A stretch of DNA of 64,000 nucleotides from Penicillium oxalicum (Eukaryota; Ascomycota; Eurotiomycetes; Eurotiales; Aspergillaceae). The notes under the pieces were generated by a model. It was not told where the DNA came from, ran no database searches, and was given only the letters and a program-made list of their open reading frames with translations. A program made the position numbers and the translations under genes. Where the stretch lies: contig NC_064653.1 in assembly GCF_001723175.1 (NCBI RefSeq), positions 1,240,001 through 1,304,000 of the forward strand, given 5' to 3'. Below, piece by piece: positions 21,801-33,373 of the stretch. Position 1 is the stretch's first letter. The number at the start of each line of letters is the position of its first letter.

Positions 21801-24800
21801 TTATGTGGCTAGCTTGCCCAAGTTCTTCCATTTGTCTTTGTTCAATCGATCTGGAAAAAAATATTGCATCTGATTCGGAACTCTATAGTCCCCACATGAC
21901 AAAGATTCTTCATGCTGCATCACCGTTGTACTTCAAGACTAATTGATTATGGCCCTTATTTATGATCCAAGCCCGTTGTAAATGCTTGTCGCTGGTATAT
22001 CCCGTTAAAAGGTTAGTATGGTGAGAGGAGTTGCTTAGCTCTGCAGTAGCGCCCTGTCTAGTGGAATGTGGGAAATGGAGAATGGGACTGATCATGTCAT
22101 GGATTCCTCAATTCGATGACTTGTCAATGGCCAGCCCCTGCACTCGCCAGACCATCACTGAAAAAGGCTACTGAGTCTGAGGGGGTACCGGTCTCGTTAG
22201 TCGCGCCATGTGCGAATATCTCTGGCTTGTTTTGGGGGGAAGGGCCGTTAGGAGTTTATTCACCTAGATGCATCTCGTGATAAGCTAAATCCCAAAGTTC
22301 CCTCAATCTGCCGTTGCGCCCGTTAAGCGAGACTCACAGGGCTCCCTTGAATAGATAGACGGTGTCGTCAAGAGCAAGGATGTTGCACCCCCTCCAGTCG
22401 CAGCTCAATGTTGACACACACGTAGGACCTGTGTCGAAAAGGGTATCGAGGATTTAATCGATATCTGATGTTCTTTTCCATTAAGCGATCATTTTTATCC
22501 AACTATAATTTTGTGTTGAGGATTTAATCCCCCTCCTGTGATTATTTGGTCAAGTTGATGGGGAGTGGTCAAAGCACGGACGTGACACTACCCCCTTGCA
22601 ACTGTTCGGATCGGTCCCGATGATCGATCAGTACTCTCGGGCACACTAGGCCTCGGGATTTGCTTCACCTTTTGTGGACAAGGTTGCAAATGCCGATTCA
22701 AGAATATTGATTGCCCTGCGGAATTGCTTCTTCGCACTTGAATCCGGGCAAGGTATCTTCACAAAATCAGCCATGTCCACAGCAGGCCAATTCAATTTTA
22801 CAGGGTGAGATTATGCACATCAAAGTACGTACAGCACCTGGGTGCAAATTGGTGGAAGTCCATGGCACACTCTTGGGTGCTTGGGCCACTCATTCTTTCC
22901 AACGCTTACTTGGTTCCGGGAGAAATTTCATACACATTGTCTGAGCCCATTCACCTTTACACTTCGCTGATTCCAAATCACCCAACTAAAACCAACTCCA
23001 AACCTTCGACCAGGCCACGAGTTCCTCGAGTCTCGGGATGGCGGATAGGCCCACCCTGCTGGGCCCTTCGGGGTTGGTTCCAGGTTGAGCGCGGCAGTGG
23101 AGACTGGGGACAGGAGGCAGAGTCTAATGGCCGCCGGGCCGGCCGTCATTGGCGTGCGGAGACTGACCCACCTGCCAGACGGAGATGAACCACCGATGTC
23201 CCGGCGCGCGATTCCCAAGCTGTCTGCCTTGGGGATCGTCCCAAAAGACGATCCCATGGCTGATACACCTCGTTCATGCGCTTTTCTTTTCTTTACTTTT
23301 CTTTTCTTTTTTTTTGCGAGGGGTACGTGAGCCAGTGACCTTGCGTCGAGTCACAATCATTGCCCTTCATGGTCAGACAAGTTTTCGCTCCTGCTTGATT
23401 CATGACCTGGACTTTCAGACAAACAAGTGGACGACTGCTTTTTTTTTTTGCGCAACGATCAAATTATAAGGAAAGGTACGTTTAGTAAAGTGTCTAAATT
23501 TACCGTCAAATGCACGGGCTTTAATGGGGTCATTCGACCCCTGCGCTCATTTTTTGCCCTTCTCCTCGCTTCATAGCGCCACAGACCTCGTACCGTACAA
23601 TACAGCCATCGCATTGCATTGTTGCGCTGGTCCTCTCTCGCCATCGCTGCACATCAACCCACTCGACCCGGACTGTCGGGTTCAGGTGGGAGGCGAAGAA
23701 AGAGACGTGACAGACCTCTTCACTTCGCGCACGGCCATCAGCAAGTTGGCTGGAGGACGTCTCGGCGCAGGTGTTTTTTTTTTGAAGTATTGACGGTAAT
23801 TCATGAGGGTGCTTGCAAGCCATGTGTCTTCAACGGCTGCTCTCAGTCAAGGATACGTATATCACCACAGAGCATTGACGACACTATCGTCCAGTACAGT
23901 CCATTACTCCAGACTCGGCATGGATCCACCTCTCCAATTGACCCGGTATACTTCCACGCTCCGGACCTCCGTACCATCCAAAGAAGCAATGACTGCAGTG
24001 CCACCCTCCGTACAACCTGCACCCAAACTCTCGGGTCCACGGTGCATTACTGAATGATCCACCCTTTCTGCAAGAGGTATGCACAGGTAGTCTCAATTTC
24101 TCCCCATCCTATTGAATACACATCATGAATGCGATCTTCCAAATGCGTACTGTTCCATGCCTCGTCTCCTCAAATCTCTGTTCAAAATCGAGATGGTCAA
24201 TCACCTTAGTTGAGCTTCGAATCTTGACCCTCAATCGGGCACATAACCGGGAGACATTCCTTGTCCGCTGGCGGGAGTGGAGAGGGGACTTATCGTTGAC
24301 GGTATTCGATGTACTGTGCTGTAAAATCTATACAACTGCTCATCTCTCAGCCAGTCGACGATCAACATAACAAAGACTGCGTATTATTTTCCCACGTCCC
24401 CTGTCCATTTGGGCCGGGTGCCGGAAATTTGAACCAAGCGCGGATGACAGCAGACAATAGGTTGAAAACCTGGGACTGGGCGCCATCGACGGAAGCTGTC
24501 CATGCCGCATGAATGACACGGGTCATAGTCTCGGAACCTTGTTTATACCGCTGTCACCCGCCAAAAGTCCGCGGCCTTTTCCATGCTTATGTTCTGGTAA
24601 TTCCTAATATTCCCCTCTTCAGACAAAGTGTGGTCATCCAGACATTTATTTTAGTCTCGGTCCCCCTCTTTCTTCCATCGGAGTTGCTTCCTTCCGAGCT
24701 CTCTACCCCTCAGCGTCTGCCTTGTAATCGGGTGTCCAGCCTCCTGGTTCTCAATCCCAACTCCACGGGTCGAAGGATTTCCAAGAGAACCATTGCCGGT

Positions 24801-25041
24801 TTTGCTCCAAGCACTCCCTCCTCCACGAAGTCGAAACCGAGTCAGCTCCAAAGACTCCACATTCACACTCCGTCTTCTACATCTACCCGATTTCCGTCTG
24901 GAGTACTTCCTTAATTGACTGTCACTCACTACCACCCCCAAATCTGATTGTGGGATTCCCGACCGGGGCGAACGCAAACACAATCCAGTGCCACCCACAC
25001 GATACGCTCAGCGGCTTGACCCGCAGAAATATCGCATCATC
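18846..25041. other. 6.2-kb gene-poor region
   Basis: No convincing gene is visible on either strand. Open frames are short and carry no family motif. The longest, 144 codons at 23619-24053, overlaps others and is low-complexity. The segment 23000-23260 is GC-rich and holds a 9-bp hairpin. The segment 24540-24990 is the pyrimidine-rich leader of the next gene. Several poly-G and poly-T runs occur. No tRNA, transposase or terminal repeat was recognised. Confidence 0.5.
23232..23255. repeat. 9-bp hairpin
   Basis: GGGATCGTC at 23232-23240 and GACGATCCC at 23247-23255 are perfect reverse complements around a CCAAAA loop, in an otherwise gene-free region. Confidence 0.75.
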
Positions 25042-26282
25042 ATGTCATCGCAAACACAGGAAGACGAGCCCGAGGGCCTGTTCATGTACCTTCAGCGCAT
25101 GAAGACGGCCCTGCTTTCGCGTTCCGATTCAGACAACCAACCTGGGGCCGCTGCACCCGAATCTATTGCTTTCGAGTCGCCGTCAAACTCGCCAGTATCG
25201 TATGCGACCCCGTTTTCCTTCCTTCCTTTCTTTCCATATCTTTGTCAAGCGGGTTCAAAACCTGTCAAGCTTTCAATTACCATGTCAACTCATCTCCTCA
25301 CCATTTCTAATGCATCACATTTTAGTTTTTCCATCGCGCCCGCGGCCGAGTCAACCCCGCCCAGCACCGAGTACACCGGGGCCATCGATCGCAGCACCAC
25401 TCAACGAGAAAGAGCACGCGTTCTCCTGGCCAGATATGGACTGAATCTGGAGCCGGAGGGATTGAAACCACTGCCCGACATTAAATTTCCTCGAGTCAAC
25501 AGAACAATTCTTATCCGAGTACGGCGCACCTGTCACCGCTGCCAGACTGTGTTCGGCCCGAACACCGTCTGCATCAACTGTCAACACCCACGATGCAAGA
25601 ATTGCCCACGGTTCCCTACCAAAAATGAAGGCACTGATGAGAGCCTCTATATGAACCGTACTCGAATTGCTGAGATCTGTGCCCGTCGGCCAGCCACGCT
25701 GCCGATGACACCGCATCTCAAGTTCACCGGCAACCCCGCGGCGCCTTTGACGATGCAATCTCCCACCGGTGGATCTGATCATGTTCGGAAACCAGTTGTC
25801 CAGCGTGTCCGACGCATGTGCCATGCATGCGACACTACGTTTAAGCCTGGCACCACGGAATGTGCTTCTTGTGCTCATGTGCGCTGCAAAAAGTGCCCGC
25901 GCGATCCGCACAATCCTGAAAAATACCCTAATGGGTATCCTGGCGATGCGGAGCCGTCAATACGCAAGCCGGAGCGGACATTCAGAAAACCGCGACAAAG
26001 AGTGCATTATATCTGCCACGTATGTAAAACCGATTTCAACAAGGGGGCAAGTACATGTGGCAAATGCGGCCAGGCCAAGTGTGCGGAAACTGTCCGAAAT
26101 CCGTATGTGACAATCCCCATTTTCATTTTCGTTTTCTCCCCCAAAAGGTTGTTGTTCCGAGAATGCACAATTAGTTGCTGACCTGTTTGAATAGACCGAA
26201 AAGAACAGGCGCAGATTTGGATTTGAGAATTATGAGGAGCGTGGAAGAGAAGATGGCCATTTTGAGATTCACCGACACATAG
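25042..26282 (+). CDS. Conserved-looking fungal protein with three CxxC zinc-binding blocks
   Basis: Three exons (25042-25199, 25326-26102, 26195-26282) encode 340 residues. Three repeats follow one pattern, C-x2-C-x9/10-C-x2-C-x4-C-x2-C. Block 1 is Cys122/125/135/138/143/146, block 2 is Cys218/221/232/235/240/243, and block 3 is Cys283/286/297/300/305. Blocks 1 and 2 end in CPR; block 3 has Thr308 where the last Cys should be. Each block is preceded by basic residues (RVRRTC, RVRRMC, RVHYIC). The spacing suggests small zinc ribbons, perhaps for protein or nucleic-acid binding. I know similar uncharacterised fungal proteins but no defined function. The first 110 residues are polar and probably disordered. 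Intron 1 is 126 nt and has no in-frame stop, so retention would add 42 codons. The ATG at 25042 was preferred to an upstream in-frame codon because the leader is UTR-like. Confidence 0.8.
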
Positions 26283-29200
26283 CCTTTGGACTTTGCTTTC
26301 CCTGTTGGATCCCGGCATATTTCATCGGTATAATAGCAGGTTTTTACCCAAGGCCCTTTCTACCCCCCGCGTCATATGGATTTTTTCTATCGAACGACTC
26401 TCTTCAATCTCAACGCTGTTGGCCGGTGATGATGGGGCCGCTTTCCCAAGAATTTACTAAGCTTCCTTGTCGTAGCACAAACTTGCAAATGCTAGTAGGT
26501 TTGATGTGTACCTTATCCTCGTATAACTATCGAGTTTGACAAGCAGGCTCTGCGGTACTAATCTATTTAGTCATAGAAATCGGCAAAGATGGGTTGGAAT
26601 CCCGGGTCAATATGCAACAACCTCGTGTATCCCCCACACTGAAGACCCCGACCGATATTATTCTCTTGAGAGCGACTAACTTTGAGCGTTCATAAGCATA
26701 TATCAATGAAGCCAGACCTATAAAAAGTTCACTACAAGATGACGTTTGTCTAGACTCCAGAAACAAGAGCTCCATGTATGGTATGGTATTGAACGCGGAC
26801 AAAACGTCTTTTCAACCAGAACAAGTATGCTAGATAATCGTAGCAGAGTGATTAACTCTCCCGATCATGAGCTAGTGCAGTGGCATTTGTAAAACTACGA
26901 TCACCAAATCCATTAGGATCCAGGGGAGTCAGAATTGACCGGGTTGTCCCCCCCCCTCCCCCACTTCTGAACGGCGTTGATTCCCCATTGAGCCGATCGG
27001 GATTTGCTAAGCGCTGTGGTTTGAAATTGGCACCTGGATGATCGAATATGTCACGAAGAAAGCCACTTGGTGACTGCCGCATTGTGCATTTGCGATCCTT
27101 TTACACTCCACCAAAAGACGCCACTATGTGAATAAGTGTTTAATAAGTGCTTGATGACGTCGGAGCTGGATAGGCTTGCTTCGTGCTGCAATTTCGGCGG
27201 AAATTGCTAACTCTGTCAACTTTCGTGGGACTCGTTCCCGTCTCCTATGCATATCTTGAACTCAGAATGAGTCTGGCACGAGGAGAAGAAATTGGACGTC
27301 TGCTTGCAAAATAGGTATACACCTACTTGCATGGGTGATGGCCTCTTTTGCCACGAGCTGTCTGAGGTAGAATGTATTTAATATCCCTCAGCCTTTATTG
27401 GATATTAAAATGAATATCTAACTTGTTTTGCATAGAGGATGGCTCATCAATTGATCATGAGCTAAGAATTTTTGGCACTTTAAAGGTAATGATCAACGTA
27501 GGAAATAGAGGGTGTGAATTGATGAATAGAGATGAGTTGCTAGTCCTATGGGATCTACAGTAGGAAATCAGGTGCGCAGGGGGAGTATACTGTAGTAGGC
27601 TAGTAGGCAGCACACACCTGTGGCAATATGTTATGTGCCTGTGTACTGTATACTTTCGGACCGAGCCGTTAGGGAGTGGGCTGGTCTGACCTTTGCTAGA
27701 GAGAAACATATGAATCAGAGCATCTATCAGAGGCGAATGGATCCGAGTATGAGGAGGTGATGGATTCCAGTGGGAAATCACTAATTACGATTGTGGTTCT
27801 GTGGATCTACGCAGATCCTCCCGACCGGGGGTTTTTTTTGCCACTGACAACCACGACATGAATCATGCAATACATTCGGATTGACGAGCGACGCAAGGAC
27901 GCGCTCTGTCGAGTCGTCTTGAGATAGTACGGCAGTCGAAGAAAGAAGAAAGGAAAAATCATTCAAAGAACACTCGACAAAGTGCTGCTTGAATATTACA
28001 TCCGAAACTGAGGGCTATCAATGAAAATTGTCTTCACTCGCTTGTCCTGCATCTTGGGGTTTGAACTGCAACTTTTCAACTGGCCAGTCTAACGCAATCA
28101 TCTTTACATGTAGTTAGCTTGACGACTAGGATTCAGTACAGCCAACCTGAATAACTTCCGACCTTTTGTTCCTGTATTACCAATGCATTTGGCTCTGTCC
28201 CAGGATTCCACTCGCCCGATGCATGTTTGTGTTTAATACCCAACTGCTCCTCAACTCTTTCCAGCAGTTTGGTAGCGGTGCTTAGGCCCCTGTGCACGTT
28301 GACTCGGTTGATCGTTGGCCTCTCGGAGCCGAGTCATGTAGCCTTACGTTACACGCCACACATGCATCGAAATCCTATTGTGGAGGATGGCTGACGTCGA
28401 GAGTGAGCGCTTGTCTCTGAATGACAGGACCAGCCCTGTACTCAAAACAGTGACGTGAAGTTTAAATCGGAAGGTTCCGGTCAACGTCCGCAATCCATGT
28501 GCCTTTTGCGTTACTGCTTGGGTGGGACGGGACTCAGACGATGTCCCGTCGGCAGGATCGGGATCGTTTTTTAAATTTGGGTGTATTGTGCTAAGCAGTC
28601 AATAATAGCAAAAAAAAAAAATCTTCTCCTGCAATTATCAAAATAGAGAAATCAAATGCCTGGGCGCAAAAATTGCTTATAATAAATTTTGGCTGCCTAC
28701 CTAATCGGCTGGAGATTGTAGTAAGGATTACCATATGACAACATGATGCATGGAAAGTGCAGTGGTTGGTATTGGCGCTTCATTCCTTGGATTTGGCTTG
28801 ATCCATTTGGATCGTAACCGGGTTGATGGTGTTGTAAAATGATCATTAATTTTTGTAATGAGCGAGTTTTGGAACGGAAAACTGAGCAAATTTTCTGTCT
28901 CTTTCGCAATCCTGGTCGGCCTTCTGTATAGAGCGAGACTACTCTGGTTGGGCCACGGCGACGAACTGATTTACATATCGGGAGTACTGCACTATTGAGG
29001 AAAGAGCTAGCGGTGGACGATACGTGGATCTTCCGCAGACACAAGGGGGGGGCAGTGTTGATATTTACCCCTCGAGCTAATTTATTCCTGGCTTGGCTGT
29101 TCAGACATCTAGTAATGATCATAAAAGCACGACAATAAAAACCCTGCTGTTGTTAAGAAAAAAGGCATCAGTAGATGAACGGGGAACCAAGAACCAGGAA

Positions 29201-29337
29201 CCAAACTCCAATGGAAATCATTTGACATGAAAAGATTTCATCAAAAAACTATGGTCTTCTCTCATCAAGTCAAAAGTGTGAAATGAATCCCGTCGCCGAG
29301 TTGAGCCCTCCAGCTTCCATGGTACCACATCGAATAT
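26283..29337. other. 3-kb gene-poor region
   Basis: The sequence is AT-rich with scattered homopolymers. The largest frame (141 codons, minus strand, 28697-29122) shows no motif or coding bias. I see no gene, tRNA or intact repeat element. Confidence 0.5.
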
Positions 29338-30494
29338 CTACACTTTGACTCGACGGCTCAGCTGTTCAGTGCCGGCAGACTTCTCAAAGTCAATGTCTTT
29401 CACCAAATCCACTCGAAGGCCGAAAGCCCGTCGAATGACCCAGTCTTTGCTGCTGATTGTTTCCTCAACTTGCCCTATCTGCAATGGAGGAATGAGATCT
29501 GAGCCCTGTAATCTCTGAAGCAAGACCTCATCCTCAGGACGTGCAAAGTATACCAAACTGTACCGTGTGTGGCCCCCTTGGATACCCGGTGGCGCAGTAA
29601 CCCTATGAATATTGGATCTGAGCAGACCGTTGGTCAACTTGACCATGGCATCGCCGAGACTCATAATCGCATGGCCTGCAAGTGGCTTCACATAGACCCA
29701 TTCAGCATCAGAACCGGGAGGAAGCACCTGTAGACCACCCAGTCGATTGAACAAAACGGTGACGCTTCCAAAATCCGTGTGCTCACCCAACGCAACACGG
29801 CGGTCATTGACTGGTTGTGGAGGCGCTTTGATAAATCGCATTTGATCAGCACTCTTGCTCTGCAGGCGATGTAGACTGGAGAGCGTGCCTTCGGGCAGGC
29901 CAAGTTTGTGGTTGAGAACTTGCAAAACTAGTCGGACCATCGCATGGGAATTTTTGATGAAAGATCGAGCTGTGCCCCGACTCTGGAGGAGCACATCCGG
30001 GGCCGGAAGCGGATCTGTGATGCCCATGATATCGTCCTTGGAGATCTTTGACGGTCAGTCTCATAAACATTTTCTTTCGGTTGACGAGAAGAGCACATCG
30101 AACGACCCACATTGTAGAACTCAGCACGGTCCAGGTTACCATCCAAATCAACGGGTGACACCCCCTGGCTTTTATAGCCAAAGTAAGATTTTTGCGAGCT
30201 AAAGTCGTATCCTTGCTTTTCTTCCAGGCTCAGATCAAAGAGCCTCTCCCCTACTTGAAATAAGGCATCTGCATCGTCCAGCAGATGTTGCCCCTGCTCG
30301 GCATCTCGAAGATCCAAGTAGAAGAAGCCAATATCAACAGATGCATCATACAGTTTAGACAGCTCGGCCGGATTCTGATCGAGCAGCTTCTTTAGTGAAA
30401 TTCGGAGTAATGGCGCTGTAGTGACATGGTTTGGAAATGGGGGCAGATCCGGGAAGTTTTCCGATACGTCCAAATCCTGACCAATCGAGTTCAT
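29338..30494 (-). CDS. 2-oxoglutarate/Fe(II)-dependent dioxygenase (isopenicillin N synthase-like)
   Basis: Two exons, 30494-30111 and 30045-29338, join at a 65-nt intron (donor GTGGGT) to restore EFYN|ISKDDIMG, a conserved junction in fungal members; total 363 residues. The DIOX_N half carries PLLRISLKKLL and SYFGYKSQG. The catalytic half binds iron through His217 and Asp219 (GEHTDFG) and His275 (SNIHRV). Arg289-x-Ser291 (TRYSL) is the 2-oxoglutarate salt-bridge pair. The enzyme should hydroxylate, desaturate or cyclise a small molecule in the cytosol. Substrate cannot be inferred and no biosynthetic neighbours are present. The ATG at 30494 has A at -3. A further in-frame Met at 30566 would add 24 residues and cannot be ruled out. 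Confidence 0.9.
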
Positions 30495-31895
30495 ACTGAC
30501 GGAAGATACGTTGGAATAGAGAGCGAAGGTACTTGAGGATTTTTGTTTAGCTCGTGTGGTTTGCAAGGTTGAGAATATACTGCCGTTGCTGCCGCCGAGC
30601 TGGGCATGGCGGGACTAAATGAACCTGAGTTCGGGCGGGGAAAATCTGCTGAGCCGAAGGACAAGTTCACATCAGAATCTCTAACGGAAAAGAGCATCGA
30701 TTTGACTTGGCGAGTCAAGAAAGCTACAGCAAAAGAGGAGATGAGTGAAGTCTGATGGCCGAGGAAATCGGATGTATCGCAAACCTCGAGGCAGCGGCTT
30801 CGATTGATCATATCACGATTAACTAGAGGTGATCAGACTCAGTCCGTAGAACCAGACCTCCCCACAAGGAGTGTTCATCAAACTAGAAGCGTACCTACTT
30901 GATCTTTAAATCTTTTCAGCTCTGGCGTTACAAAGCAACATGGTCGCTTTTCATGAGAATCCCTCTGGATGCTGGGAACGCCGTATCTTGACACAAACCC
31001 TGAGGAATACCGCCGATATCTATGCGAATATTCGTATCTTTGACTCGGGTATTTCAGTTTCGTTGTGTACATCTTTCGTGGCTTCGCGAGAAAGCCACAT
31101 TCTGATGAGGAGCTCGCGACAAGTCAGGCCTCTGCCCATTCCTGGGCACCAACATTGGAATTTCATCTTGTGCTATCTATCCCATGAATCAAATCACCGT
31201 GATGAGGGCATACAGAGATGGACTCGATCCACAACACAGACAGCTTGGCAAAAGACTTGCTGCCATCAGTATTGCTCTCACATCTGCAAAGGCAGGAAAA
31301 GACTGCTTTAAAACTCGTTTAGGAGCCATGTTCAGGGCTCCAGGCGCTGAAAGCTACCCGGTTGAACGTCCAATTCTCTGGAACCCAGGCGTACATAGAG
31401 GACTATTTTTGGATATGAAAAAGATGAATCACAAAAAAGAAGCACCGAGCAAGCCGATCAGGTAGCAATGCGTCGAGTTAATGCTTCGGACTCTGCATGG
31501 TGCATTTGCACGATGCCTGCGGGTTGCTAGCCGACAACCAAGGATCACCTCATCAATGACCGAAATCATAAAGTCTGATAGGCTACTAGCTCGATTTCGA
31601 GTAGCGGGAGGCATTGGTGACTCAAGAAGATGAATAGTTACATCTCCTGTATCATTTAAAGAATGTACAATTGAAAAAGACGAACTAGTAATCCATCTGT
31701 TTACAGGTCTCGGCGTCTCCATACACAATCACAAGCATAAGAAGGCTTATCTCTTATCGCGGCGGGGATGTTCATTTTTCTCCAACTTCACATCTCCAGC
31801 AAAGCCATCGTCTACGACACAAACAGCACGGGCGAAGACTACAGACTTTCAAAGCTTCAAAGTGCGCTCTGCGTAGACTCCACCAATTGCCCAAA
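30495..31895. other. Intergenic; promoters of the dioxygenase and POP4
   Basis: The divergent spacer is 1.4 kb. A 93-codon plus frame at 31184-31465 has no recognised domain. Two CTTATC elements (complement of the GATA-factor site GATAAG) lie at 31746-31751 and 31753-31758, about 140 bases before the POP4 start. Confidence 0.5.
31746..31763 (+). promoter_or_regulatory. Tandem GATA-type elements upstream of POP4
   Basis: CTTATC occurs twice with one base between copies, the second running into CGCGG. GATAAG is the core of HGATAR sites bound by fungal GATA factors. Binding and use are inferred from motif and position only. Confidence 0.35.
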
Positions 31896-32714
31896 ATGTC
31901 TTCCACGAGTGCGCCCAGCAACCACATCGCCCACAATCTTCTCGCGCGCGCCCATTCTCCCGACACCGCTGCGCAACAATTCACCGAGCGCGTCAAGCAA
32001 AAACCACTCTATCTTCGTCCCACGTCTCCCTCAGCAGCTGATAACCGGTCCCGACGACGCCATCAACGCCTACGCAAGAAGGAATACTTTCTCAAACATC
32101 AACGTCCGCAGCCGCTTTCCGCGCGCCAGAAACGCTCGTCGGGCTTGTACGACTTGCCCAAAGATGAGTGCAAGTATGACGTTTTCAAGGGACTGCATGC
32201 GCTGTGGGTTCAATACATGCAAGAGATACTGGACCTTAAAGTCAGTGGACGCAATGGCTCGATTACTCCGTCATCGCATGGAGCCAAGCTGGTCAGCGCG
32301 GATTATCACGGCGCGGAAGTAGAGGTCGTTCGGAGTCAATGTCCCAGTCGGGTTGGGTTGAAAGGGATCGTAGTACGAGACACCAAGTTTACCTTTGTGG
32401 TCGTGACCGAAAAGGATGAAGTGAAGAGTAAGTACAGCGCCTTGTCTCTTGATTGGTTTGCATCAACAGCACCTAAGCTCATCATGTGTCCTGCAGCGAT
32501 ACCAAAAGAGCACACTGTCTTCAGGTTTACAGTGCCTGTACCGCATGCCGCAAAGACAGGCGCCGGTACAACCCAAGAGGGCGGCGATGAACAAGAAGGG
32601 GGTTCAAACGGACCGCAGCCGCTGGTTTTTGAACTTCATGGGAGTCAGTTCGAGAATCGGCCAGTTGATCGGGCGAACAAGAAGTTCAAGTGGAGAAATA
32701 TAGACTACGTATAA
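31896..32714 (+). CDS. POP4: RNase P/MRP protein subunit Pop4 (Rpp29)
   Basis: Two exons, 31896-32427 and 32497-32714, encode 249 residues. The C-terminal half contains the Rpp29 Sm-like barrel: HGAKLVSADYHGAEVEVVRS, then VGLKGIVVRDTKFTFVVVTE and KEHTVFRF. It ends with LVFELHGSQFENRP, the usual closing strand. The N-terminal half is basic (RSRRRHQRLRKKEYFLK), suited to RNA contact. Pop4 is a shared subunit of nuclear RNase P, which removes tRNA 5' leaders, and RNase MRP, which processes pre-rRNA. The ATG at 31896 is preferred because the upstream frame begins only with a TTG. The 69-nt intron (GTAAGT...TGCAG) has no stop and is a multiple of three, so unspliced message stays readable. Two nearby CTTATC boxes may help drive it. 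Confidence 0.93.
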   Translation: MSSTSAPSNHIAHNLLARAHSPDTAAQQFTERVKQKPLYLRPTSPSAADNRSRRRHQRLRKKEYFLKHQRPQPLSARQKRSSGLYDLPKDECKYDVFKGLHALWVQYMQEILDLKVSGRNGSITPSSHGAKLVSADYHGAEVEVVRSQCPSRVGLKGIVVRDTKFTFVVVTEKDEVKSKYSALSLDWFASTAPKLIMCPAAIPKEHTVFRFTVPVPHAAKTGAGTTQEGGDEQEGGSNGPQPLVFELHGSQFENRPVDRANKKFKWRNIDYV

Positions 32715-33373
32715 GCTGGGCTACGCGAGTTTGACTTCTGGGAAAGGAATACCCGGCGATGAGCACATTGTATTGCAGCTCCACGAAATGAATGATTGGC
32801 ATTCGTTATCAAACACGGGTGACGAACCCAACTATTGCATCCCAAAGAGCCTATCTCCTGCCACTCCGGTGTCCATGCAGAGATTAGGTCTGGAAGCTAG
32901 GCGTGGAGTTTGGGGTGTGAGACATGTAAATTTTAGATGTCTTGCCAGGTTTCGAAACACAAATTTCATATCTTCAGAGCGGAAGGAATGCTCAAGATCG
33001 AACTTCACTCGTCGGATGCCTAGCGCGATTGGACTTTGCAATGAGAAGCAGCTGCAGTAACTTCCCGAGCTTGAACGACTCGTAGCGCAAGTGACCCAGT
33101 TCGAAAAGCATGTTTGCACAATCATACCGAACACCAGGATACCCGAAGCAACAGGGTTCAGCGCAAAGAGGCCATCTGCTGCCTCTGAAACGTCGCCCAC
33201 GTCGAAAACTGCAGATGACAACGACACGACTGGCACTTGATTTGCATATCGGATGAGAACACTGTCTGCGATACCATCAGAATGTTGACCAGAGCCGGAT
33301 AATTGAATAGCCAGTAGAGTCTGGTGAAAGGACTACTTCGAGTCCAGAAAGCGTCAACTGTTCTCAAAATTCT
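32715..33373. other. Convergent 3' flanks of POP4 and SEN34
   Basis: About 660 bases lie between convergent genes. Overlapping short frames on both strands have no motif. No gene is called. Confidence 0.55.

Noticed and set aside
22928..23257. 109-codon frame in the GC-rich island
   Set aside because: GC-rich sequence gives few stops by chance. Composition is Gly/Pro/Arg-heavy and no domain is visible; a plus-strand frame overlaps it.
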